Below are positions 37,960-48,200 of a DNA stretch of 64,000 nucleotides, piece by piece. The stretch spans positions 1,086,165 to 1,150,164 of the forward strand of contig VZSR01000514.1 of the NCBI GenBank assembly GCA_013398615.1, given 5' to 3'. The translations under genes were made by a program, and so were the position numbers. Each line of letters opens with the position of its first letter. Position 1 is the first letter of the stretch. The notes beneath the pieces are model-generated. The model made no database searches and had not been told where the DNA came from. It saw nothing but the letters and a program-made list of their open reading frames with translations. Source of the DNA: Brachypodius melanocephalos. Its lineage: Eukaryota; Chordata; Aves; Passeriformes; Pycnonotidae.

Positions 37960-38540
37960 TCCGTTTTCTGCCTTAATTAGAACCCGGAGAGACCAGGCGA
38001 AATCGCATTAGCGCGGGGCCCCGGTGCGCTGAGCCATCCATCTTTTTTTATTACAGCGTAATGGGGCTGCTCGCGAGGCGCCGTGCGATTTGTCACAGGC
38101 CTCGTTCCCTGATAACGGGCATTTGTCATCACTTTCTTCCCGTGTTAATGTCATCATCGGCGAGCTGACAGGCAGACCCGTTGAGGGAGCACTGGCGACA
38201 GACCACATCCGTCAACCTAATATTTCCATGGCTGTGGGGATCAGCCGGGCTGCGAACACACATTAAAGCGCTTATGAGGGGAGGGGAGAGGAAAAGAAAA
38301 AAAAAAAGGGGGGGGGGGGTTGTCATTAATTAAAATGTTAGTGTGAGAGTGTGAGCGTGTGTGCGGGTGGCGCTGCGTGGGGACGGGGGGGCCGCGGCGC
38401 GGGGCGGGGCGGGGGCGGCGCGGTGGCCCTTTTAACGGAGCTCGCATCAGCTCCTGAAACCCATTTAAAAGATATTTGGGACTGGGGAATCAGCGGTGAG
38501 CACGGTGGAAAGGTCATTGTTAATAAGGGAGAGCACATGG
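37960..38540. promoter_or_regulatory. candidate conserved non-coding element 2 with G-rich core
   Basis: Unique sequence with many ordered TAAT, TGTCATCA and ATTAGCG-like words, a TTAATTAA site at 38326-38333, an A11 run (38297-38307) directly joined to a G12 run (38308-38319), and a CpG-rich G-tract block at 38378-38415 (GGGG-C-GGGG-C-GGGGG, able to form a G-quadruplex). It is non-coding. It has the look of a deeply conserved enhancer with an embedded CpG islet. Confidence 0.45.
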
Positions 38541-40014
38541 GAGCACGTGGGGAGGGCGCAGGCATGGCCAGCGGAGGGTGGAGAGGATTGTCATCCCCCT
38601 GGAGCGGGGGCGTGTTTGTCCCGAGGGGAGTAGCTGAGCCGCTTCTGTCATGAAGTGAGTGGCCTCGAGTCCACATGGCAGAGGGATGAGGTAGGGGAAA
38701 GGAAACCCTGCGGTGGGGTTGCTCCATGGCTGGCCAAGGGCAGGAGTCGGGTGTGGGATGGGCTGTGGGGCTGCGCACCCCGCAAACAGGGGTTTGGGAC
38801 AGCGCTCTGCAGCTGCAAGATGAGCTTGTGGTAGAACTTTAGAGGGTCAAAGCTGAGATGGCCCCCCTAAGCAACCAGTGAGAAGACCTGCCCTGGTCCT
38901 GAGGCCATTCAGTGACGAGGGGTCTCAGGTCCCCACCCCAGAAAGTGTGGCTGTTGCCGTGGAAATGGGTGGTAGTGACTGGGAGGAGCGGGTGTGTGAG
39001 ATCTTGGGTTTTCCTGGCGGTGGGAGTTTGTTTTCTATACATTTCTGAGGTTCCTGTGTCATACAGAACAGGAAGACTTGGTGGGTAGCTTTCTTTTTTT
39101 TAAGAATCTTTTTGTGGGGTTTTTAAGGACTTGGGGATGGGCATCTCAGTCACATCCACCCAACTCCTATGATGTACTGGTACAACCCCGATTTGCACTG
39201 CAAAATGTGACTCCAGGCACTCTTACACAAATGAGACCAAAGATGCTCCTTCCTCTGCTGAAATCCCATCCTCAGATTCCCTGGGAAAAGCCCCTGATGT
39301 TCCCTACCTGTGGCTGGACACAGTGCTAGAAGAACAGGCAATGGCAGGGTGCAGGGGAGTGTGGGCAGCACCAAAACCCTGCTGAGTGCAGACAGGAGGC
39401 TCACAGTTCAAAAATGTGGCTGCACAAAGCCTTCACCCCCATGTCCCCCATCCCAGGAATGGTCAAGGACAGCCTGTGAAGAGGAACATGTCCCATAGAC
39501 CAGGAAAACTCATGACTCTCTTTCATTATTTTTCTTCTTTTTCTTCTCTTCTGTCCTTCCTCATTCCAGCCACAGGCTCTGTGCATGGGAAAGTCAGGTT
39601 TGGGATGTTTTTGTGCCCTTTATGTGTGTGCACACAAACACACACTCCTGCACACACATCCCCATAAGTCATTTCTATAAGTGCACCCCAAACTTTGGCT
39701 CACTGGTGAGCACTGATGATGGGTAGAGCTGGGAGGGGATCGTTTTCTCCAGGTGCTGATGAAGAAACTGAGGCATGGAGCAAGGATTTTCAGTCCTCAT
39801 CCACACTGTGAATCATCCACAGTCAAACAGGTCAGCCCATCACCAGCAACATCCAACAGGTCTGCAGACATCAGGGAAAAGGTGTGCAGGAAATTTTCTT
39901 CGGATGCCCAGCAGTGGAGAGGCTCCAACCCTGTGACATCCCCAACACCCCTGGCAGCAAACCCTGCCACCAAACCTCCCTCCACTCCAGCTCTCCGCCG
40001 TAAATCACTGCCCT

Positions 40015-40330
40015 GCATTGGCCGAGGACCTTTTAAAAAGGATTTATTAGGGGGGATTTAAGCACAGGCAGCGATAGGGTTTCATAAATCGAAGGGCAAT
40101 AGCGCTGATCGTTACCGGTTTGCTCGGGGAGGGGGGAACACCCCTGCTCCCCCTGTTCCCACGGCCCTGTAGCGGCTCCTCCCCGGCACCGCCGCCTCCG
40201 CCGCTCCCCTTCCTCCCGTCTGTGGAGACCGCGAGTGTGGAAAATCCCCAGACAGGGAGTGTAAATGCTTGTTCTTTGTAAATGAAGAACATAATTAACA
40301 TTAAATTAAGGTAATACAAATGAAGACAAC
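40015..40330. promoter_or_regulatory. candidate conserved non-coding element 3
   Basis: Two AT-rich, unique segments (about 40015-40125 and 40225-40330) flank a C-rich spacer. Words include TTTTAAAAAGGATTTATTAG, GATTTAAGC, a CCATT/GTTACCGGTTTG-type stretch, and clustered AACATTAAATTAAGG. It has no coding potential. Confidence 0.4.
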
Positions 40331-40594
40331 ACAGAGCCTGACAGGATGAGTGTTTGGGGAGGCAGTAGAGAGAAGTGATTCATATTTTTAATTTACTGTA
40401 CAAATAGACTAGCAGGGCTGGGGGGAAAAGGGCCATCCAAGTGGAGTGGGGATTTTTTTTTTTTTTTTCCCACTGTTGTTTTGCTGTGCTTTAAGCACAC
40501 AATGACTATTAAAGTCAACTGCCCATATAATAGGACATCTCCTACATGAGTGCTCTCCGAGAGGCAGCTTGCTGTAGCAATAAATTCTGGGAGT

Positions 40595-40606
40595 GCCATC
40601 TGCTGG
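40595..40606 (-). promoter_or_regulatory. candidate CTCF site
   Basis: GCCATCTGCTGG matches the reverse complement of the CTCF core (GCCMYCTRSTGG) at all 12 positions, so the motif points to the - strand. It sits between candidate elements in the gene-free interval. Orientation is opposite to the CTCF-like word at 25587 (+). Confidence 0.5.
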
Positions 40607-41394
40607 TGTGCACCCTCCGCCGGGCACCCTCGCTCCGGCCACCCTGCCCGGACTAGCCCTGGCACCCCACAATTGCTGCAGAGACCTGCAGAGCACCGGC
40701 CAAGGGCCTGCAGGCATCCATACAGAGTTATTGCATTTCTCATAGGGTAAGAAATGCTTCCCCCCACCCAGTTGTAAGTATTTTTCATTATAAATATTTT
40801 TTTTTCCTAAGGTTGGGAGGGTGTTGTTGATGCCGGGGTAATGTCTTAGACTTTTAAAATATACGAATCACTGCTCTCCACCCTTCTGAAGTGCTGGGTT
40901 TCAGCTGAGTGCTTGTTACCCAGAACACAGTAAAGAAACCCACCCGTTTTAGATTTTTACCTGCAGAAAGACTGTTGATCAGAGTCCGTGAGAGCTGCAG
41001 GCTGGACCTGGCTCTGCACTTTAAGGAGATGAGAGCTGTGGTCTCAGCCTGGCGGGGCCCTGCTGAGGGATGATTTTCAGCCAGGAGGGAGCACATACAG
41101 TGTCCATGGGGCTGTGACACCTGGAATGGGCACACCCACACTGCCTCTGTGTCCTTGTTCCATTCCCTGGGAAACTCCTGACACCACCAGTCAAAGGAAA
41201 AATGAAAGAAGGTGCCAAGAGGACCCATTTCTTCATGAAATCACCCTTCCCAAGCAGAAGATGCCTTGGGATGGTGATGAAAGATTTCTCTGATGTGCCA
41301 AAACAGGAGAGGAATTTTCACCATTTGGCATGGGGGAGGAGGGGACTGTCCTAATTTTGGGTGTGCAGTGTACCCTGGCAGTTATTACTGTGAG

Positions 41395-41975
41395 CAGTGC
41401 TCACGGGTCCAGGGCAGCCACTTTGCCAACTTGCCCTTGAACACTTCCAGGGATGGGCCATCCACAACTTCTCTGGGCAACCTGTGCCAGTGCCTCACCA
41501 CTCTCACAGTAAAGAATTTCTCCCTAATATCCAATCTAAACCTGCTTTCTGTCAGTTTAAAACAATTCTTCCTTGTCCGATCACTACATGCCCTTGTAAC
41601 AAGTCCCTTCCCAGTTTCTTGCAGCCCATTTATCCAATGAAACCTCCCCAGAGCCTTCTCTTCTCCAGGCTAAACAACCTCAGCCATCTCAGCCTGTCTT
41701 CATAGGAGAGGTACTCCAGCACCCTGAGCATCTTCATGGCCTCTTTTGGCCTTTTTCCAGCAGGTCCATGTCCTTCCATTGCTGAAAACCCTGGAGGCAG
41801 ACACCATATTCCAGCTGGGAATCACTGGAGTGTGCTAGATGGACAGAATCTCTTGGCCTGTTTGTCACACCTCTCGTGATGCAGCCCAGGGTATGATTGG
41901 CTTCCTGGGCTGCAGGCATGGATTGCAGGGTCATTTCAAGCCTCTTATTCGCCTCCAAGTCCCTGAATCAGTCCC
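41395..41975 (-). mobile_element. CR1 LINE fragment, antisense to window
   Basis: Reverse complement of the CR1 3' region. Diagnostic words are the complement of CATCCCTGGAAGTGTTCAAG (near 41435), GAGAAATTCTTTAC (near 41515), CTGAGATGGCTGAGGTTGTT (near 41685) and the block reading GCAGCCCAGG at 41881-41890, where CR1s encode the end of their reverse transcriptase region. It is truncated at both ends and moderately diverged. This is the largest interspersed repeat in the window. Confidence 0.93.
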
Positions 41976-43659
41976 TGAACCCCTCAAATACCCCAGGGCC
42001 CAGGCTGCAAAGACAGGGTCTATTTACAAACCAAGCTGACCCCAGGCAATGCTCCCTGTGTGCAGCACCCTTCTCCCATGGCTGCTAAATTGGAAACAAG
42101 GACAATCTCAGTGAGACAAGAGGCAGGGACAAATTCCACACCGACCTCTGTGGGGCAACAGGGTGCTGCCCCAGCGCCACCTTTCCCACATGGAATAAGA
42201 GAGGAGGTGCAGCACACAGGAACCTACCTCAGTCAAAACTGGTCCCTGATGGAGCCTCTGCAGTCAGGTGAGATTTGTGGGGAGTGAAGGCAACCCCGCT
42301 GTGGTGACAGGGACAGTTTGCTGTTAGAACAGCTAGTGAAACCAGTGCGAGAAGGGTTCAGCCTCAAAGGCTTGGTGGGCCCTCAGGATCCATCCTCCTG
42401 GAGCTCTGCTGGAGCTGTAGGGACTGAGGGCACTGGCAGGGTGTGAATGCTCTGACCATGCTCTGACCATGATCTGTGGCCACTTGTGGCCTCACCAACC
42501 CCCAGTGATTGCACAGGGACACCATGGCGTGTCCAGCAAGCCTTAATCAGCTTTCCAGTTGGGATGTGACCATTCACCTTGAGCCAGGTGCCCTCCTAGA
42601 GAGCTTCCATGAAGGATCTGCAGATATCCAGTGATGGGCCATGACCATTTCCTCGAGGACCCCCATTCAAAGCATCTGGACAATTCAAACCAGGGTCTTC
42701 TTTCCCATTCCACATTGTCCTGGGCTGAGCCTCAGCCCTCCATATGAATACCTCACACTTTAGCACTGGGCATACCAGGAGAAGGCACTTGTGCATTTGG
42801 AGAAACCCAACTTCATCTTCATTTCTGCAAACTTTAACAGGATCAGCAGCATTTCCAGGTGTACAAGTAACTTCTCAGACTCTTCTTTGCACCTTCTCCA
42901 GTCTTTCAAGGTCTGCTTGGACACTGCTAGAGAACACAGCCTTATCCTCACCAGACAGAACTAGTGCTTTTGGAGGCCTCAGTCCAGGGAACTGGATTTT
43001 GACTTGGGAAAGCAGCTTTGGACAAGGAAAAGCAGCTCAGAGCTCACCCAGCTATATCCTTCCTGAGAAGCCTGCAGGGGAGCAGCTGGGAATGCCTCCC
43101 TGGCAAGACAAGCAGAGAAGAAGCCCAAATCCTCCTTTTGCAAGAGTACCAGGTTAGTGGCAGGGGGCAGTTTGAACCACAACCCCCCAAAAAATCTTGC
43201 CCCAATAGCCTCAGAAAAAATTGATGAGTTGGCAGTGTTCCATGAGCATGGGGGTTCCTCTACCCCAGGGCCTGATGGAAAAGAGAGTGGAAGTGTCCTT
43301 TGACATGGTACCCTCAAATGCAGGAAGCCAAGGAACAAATGCATCCAAAAGACACCACAGGATTTTGCCAGTGAGCCCCAGTCCTTGGAAAGAGGACACT
43401 TCTGGCTCTGGTGGAGTCCGAAATCCTGAGAGAAATGTGTCCTGACCCCACATTTCCCAGGTCTGCCCCATCTCACTGGCCACTTAGAGCAGTCCTTGGC
43501 CATAAGGCAACATTCCAACTCCTTGGCTGTGCCAGGGCCCCAGGAATGGGGGGCTGGTCCCAAGGGGGCCATTGCCTCCCACACGGAGGGCAGGGGGCAT
43601 CCTCCAAGCTGCCCCACATGCTGGGTGGGAGAGGTAGATAAATACCAGAATAAATAAAT

Positions 43660-43890
43660 ACAAGTGGCAAAGAGGCCTGAAATGATGCTGTCGTTTGCTG
43701 GGAATGAGAGACACAAGTGTAATTTAGGTTTTGATATTATCAAAGTCTCGCTGCTCTAAAACAGCAGGGCACTCAGTGCCTCATTAATAAAGGATAAACT
43801 TGGAGTCTATTTACAATGCACTTTTTGGGGTTATTTACACTCCATTATACATATGTAATGCTGCACATATTTACCGCTCTGTTCTGCTGC
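43660..43890. promoter_or_regulatory. candidate conserved non-coding element 4
   Basis: AT-rich unique island with AAATAAATAC, a GTAATTTAGGTTTTGATA word, CATTAATAAAGG and TTTACAATGC-type words, set within GC-rich flanks. A chance 254-codon minus-strand frame ends inside it but has no recognisable protein content. Confidence 0.35.
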
Positions 43891-44931
43891 CGAGAGCAGC
43901 CGAGGCGGGAGGGAGGCAGTGGGAAGTGGCTGATGCTGCAGAGCCGTGACCCTGCCTGGACTGAAGTCCTTTAAACAGATGCAGGAGATGCTCGAGATGC
44001 AGGAGAGCCCCAAGCTGGTGGCTGAGGATGGAAGGGATAGCACCAGGCACCGGGGATCCAATATGGCCCAGTCCCTGTTCTCAAGGGTCCAGCACCCACC
44101 CAGAGGCACCCTGAGGCTTTGCCAAGGGGTGCAGGAAGGGTGGGCTCTTCACTAAGACACCAGAAACACCAAACACCAAGCTGTGGACCCGTCATGGAGG
44201 GAAACTGAGAAAAAAGAATATTTGCAATAAAATGATGTTTGTGTTGGCATGAGTGTTTTGGCCACACAGCACTCCCCACCACCTGGCTTTACCTCTCACC
44301 AGAACAAAATGTGGCAGCTATCCTGCAAACAACAGCTCCTGGAGGTCTGGGACCCCCATGGTCTACCATGGTATTGGTGGGAGCTGCTCTGGGGGGTCCT
44401 GGGGCACAGGACAGCCTCTCCCTCCAAGCACAGCCCCCAGGATTCAGGGCAGAGACATGGGAGAGGTCATGCTTGGAGAGCACCTTGGGGTCCCAGAAAT
44501 TCATGGGGTGCAGTAAGGGGATGAGGGTGTATCCTGGTTCCCTTTGTCCTCCAGAGAGTTTGGGAGTGTGCAGGGTTCCCACGGGAGCACTCTGTGGGGC
44601 CAGCACACAAGGCCAGGCACCAAGGGCTTCCAGCAGTCTGTGCAGGGGCACAGTGGTTGGACAGCCACCCCCAGCTCAGAGCTGCTCTATGTCCCCTCTG
44701 CCTCCAGCTTTGCCTGACCAACTTGGGGTGAGATGCAAGAGCCTGGAAATCTTCCTAGAAAATGTGGGGTGACTTTGACCTTTCCAGCCAATCACTGTGG
44801 GGAGGAGGAGAAGCCTCTCTTTGCATTCTGCTCTTCCTGGCACTGGAGAAGCACCCCCCCATTCCAGCACACCCCTGCTTGCTGCCATTCCAGGCTAAAC
44901 TTGCCAAACAATGGCTCTGGTGGCAATGCTC

Positions 44932-44937
44932 TTTATT
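44932..44937 (-). terminator. candidate polyadenylation signal of the GLUT gene
   Basis: AATAAA on the - strand (TTTATT on +), 279 nt past the stop codon at 45216 and the nearest canonical signal I find. Confidence 0.55.
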
Positions 44938-45215
44938 AAACAGCTCACGCCAGAAGCTCTTGCCAAGGCCCCACACCCAGGAGTAATGAGAACTCCCTGC
45001 CTCAGGAGGTTCTCTTGTCTCTGTGGGGACATCTCTTCCAGCATGGGGGTCATACCCAGCAGTCAGAGCAACCTTGGTGGATCAGTGGGGCTCATCCTGG
45101 GTGCAGATTGTGCCACGGAGACCTAGAGATGACCAGGTTGGAACAAATTGGCCCCCACATCCTTCCCCAGCTCTGAGCCTCCTCCACCATCCCCATCCCA
45201 CCCAGTCCACTCAGA

Positions 45216-48200
45216 TCAGGGCAGGCTGGAGCCGGAGCCCTCCAGGGAGCTGCTCTCCAAGGTCCCATAGCCACTCAGCTTCATTGTCCCAATGAGGTGG
45301 GCTGGCATGGAGAGGACGGAGTGGCGCGTGGCAAAGATGTGGCTGATCTCCATGAAGGTTTTGTTCTTGGTCTCAGGGATGACAAGGTAGACGTACAGGG
45401 CCACCAGCAGGCAGACACCACAGAAAACCAGGTAGCAAAAGGCACCGGCTGACATCTGGGGACAAGAGCAGGAGGAGGCAGAGAGCCAGGCACTCCGAAA
45501 CTGGGCATGGCACAAGGCCCGGGGCTGGCTCTGTCCAGCACTGAGCTGAGCCAAGAGCACAGGCATCCCTTGTCTTGGCACCCCATCCTGGGAGAGCAGC
45601 AGGGCTGTGTCCATTCCCTCCATCTCCCAGGGCCCCTCTGAACTGGTACCTGCAAGAAGGGGAAGATGAGGCCAATGGTGAAGTTGCAGAGCCAGTTGAG
45701 AGAGCCCCCCACAATGTAGGCAGCAGGGCGGTGAGACTGCATGAAGAGCTCAGCTGTCATCAGGAATGGGACACCAGCTGCAGAGGGAGGGGACAGATCA
45801 AGGGCATGGGGGACAGGATGACTTCAGTACCCCTGGGGTCAACAGGTTCTGCCCACCTCAGTCTTGTGGCCAAAGGGGTGGAGCCCAGCAAGACTCCTGG
45901 GTCAAACTGGTGGTGCTGGGGGAGCTGGAGGAGACAGGAAGTGTGGTGGAACGGTGTCCTACCCTTGGTCTCCATTGGGATATGTCTTGGGGGGTGGGTG
46001 ATGCCCTCCTGACATACCACACTGGCACATTGCTGGGTGCCCAGGCCAGTTCCCCAATGGCATGACTGGAAAGTTTCAGACTGAGTCAAAATAAAGGTGG
46101 AACATTTCACGTGGACCCTTGTTTTCCAAAAATGATGATATACTAAATCATGTTTCTAAATGCTGAAATATTAAATCTCATAGAGATCACAGGCATAGAG
46201 AAGCATCTTCCTGGCACCCTCCATAATGCCCTTTCCAGACTGCCTTGATCAAAACAGCCTAGAAAACTTCCTTCTATCAATCAGCTTCTGTTGTCACTGT
46301 GGCTGGTTCAGGGAGGAAAGAAACAACCACTTTTCTGAGCATCAGAATATCCCACAGGACACAGAAATGCCATTTTCCAACCTGCTTTTCCCATGTATGG
46401 TGAAAACACCCAAAATTTATGGAAGTGGTTTCTCAAGTCAACTTGTATTTCTTCTAGAAGGACTTAGCCTCTCCAGCCAGGTGTCACTGAGCCAGAAGTC
46501 CTGGGTCCCAGGACCATCCCTGTGCTGGGGGGCAGGATCTGAGGTCCAGAGTACATTCCAAGACACACAAAAATCTGGCAAGGGATTGCATTTGATATAG
46601 TGACGTGTCTGGGGTCCCAACTGCCTGGAACAGGGCTGGCTGGACCTCTTTATAAATGCAGGGAAAAGATAAACCAAAAAACAAGCGTAAGAAGTGAGGG
46701 AGGAGTGGAGCCCCTGATGGACTCTTACTCAAAGCTCGCCCAGAACAGAGATATATATTTTTTTGTTTTAAAACCCAATTCATCATTGTTTGTGAACAAT
46801 GAGCCATTAAAATCCTAATTAAAGATGTAATTACAGTGAATAAAGTCTGGGCTGAGGATGAATTATAGATCTGTTAAGAGCTCTGCTAATACATCAACTG
46901 GGTAAACCAGTCCAGGTTTCACTCCTGGTTGTTGGAGCCTGCACTCGATTAAGGGCAGGATGATCCTCACCAGCTGCACTGTGATAGGAGTGGTGACACC
47001 TCCACAGAGGTCTGGGGAAGGCTGCCAGGGCTTTCACTCTGCTTGCTCCTGGAGCATGGCTCAGGAGGAAGGGGCAGAGTGTGCCCTGGGGACGTGTGGG
47101 GCTGGAGGGGTTTGTGGTGGGGTTTCACTTGGAGGTACAGCATCATAAACCAAGGCTCAGGTCTTGTCACCTGCCTGCAAACCCCACTGGTCCCCTGGAG
47201 CCCCATTCCCACCCCACTGCTCCCCACTCCCCCAGACCCACCTGGTCCCATGCAGAAGCCAGTGATGATGCCGACCACGCAGGCCACGCTGACGTAGCGC
47301 ATCCAGGGCAGGGCAGCCTGCGGGGGGACACTGGGCTGGGGATGCTGCAACACCCAGCAGCCCTGGGACACGGCTTCATGCCTGCCCGTGGCTTGGTGGT
47401 GGCTCTTGGGGACAGTGGCCACACACGACATATTGGTGAGGTGCAGACAAGCAATGGTTTGGGGTAAAGCTGGTGAGGGTCAGCCTCAGCCCAGCTCAGC
47501 AGCTCATGATGGTGCAGCATCCCCAGAACCATGGGAGCATCCTCTGGATCAGACAGCAGGAGAAGGACCTTCCACCTGCCCTGCCATTTCACACCTCCCT
47601 CCCTGGGAACAACTATTTCTGAAAAAAAGCTACCAGAAGCAGCAGGATTTTTCTCATATGGATTTGTGTTTTCTTTTTTTGTTGTTCTTGGTGCTAAATT
47701 TACCTTCTCTTTAACTTTGAAGGGAAAATATGACTCGGAAGAGCCAGCTCACCTCTCACTTCCATGTACGCTCCTTCCCCCAGGATTCTACCTATCCCTG
47801 CACCACCAAGCCCCAGGTAATGGCCCAGGGGTGGCAGTGGCCAGGCCCTACCTGCAGCAGCAGAGAGATGGTGATGCCAGCCAAGCAGACACCCATGGCA
47901 CAGAAGCCAGTGATGATGAGGGGCCGCCGGCCCACCCTCTCGATGGTGAAGCACTGCCAGGAGGGAGCAGAGACTGAGAGGGTGTTGGGGAGCTCCAAGG
48001 TGGATGGGACCACCCCTGAACCCCAGATCCAGCTGAAGGTGGGAGGGTGCTCCCAGTGGCATCTGGGGATCATGGGCAACCCCAGCTCAGAGCTTCAGGG
48101 TTGGGGCTGGGGCATGGAAAATGCCAGGGGTGAGCATGGTGGGTCCCACGGAGCAGGGTTAGGGTGCAGGGCTGGGGGTGGCTGGGGTGACCTGGAAGTC

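Larger units (their letters stand above)
28762..44931. other. gene-free interval between POLL and the GLUT gene
   Basis: About 16 kb of GC-rich sequence in which I support no exon. The open frames present are GC-driven and resemble no family. The interval is punctuated by AT-rich islands with homeodomain-type words (listed separately), one CTCF motif and one CR1 fragment. AATAAA words occur at 30656 and 44226 (+) but have no gene attached. Confidence 0.6.

Noticed and set aside
42780..42930. possible second CR1 fragment
   Set aside because: A few CR1-like words (such as CACCTTCTCCAGTC) but no continuous similarity I could follow.
42979..43743. 254-codon minus-strand frame in the gene-free interval
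   Set aside because: No family resemblance, no splice or promoter context, and the composition is as expected for GC-rich non-coding DNA; it runs into an AT-rich regulatory-like island.
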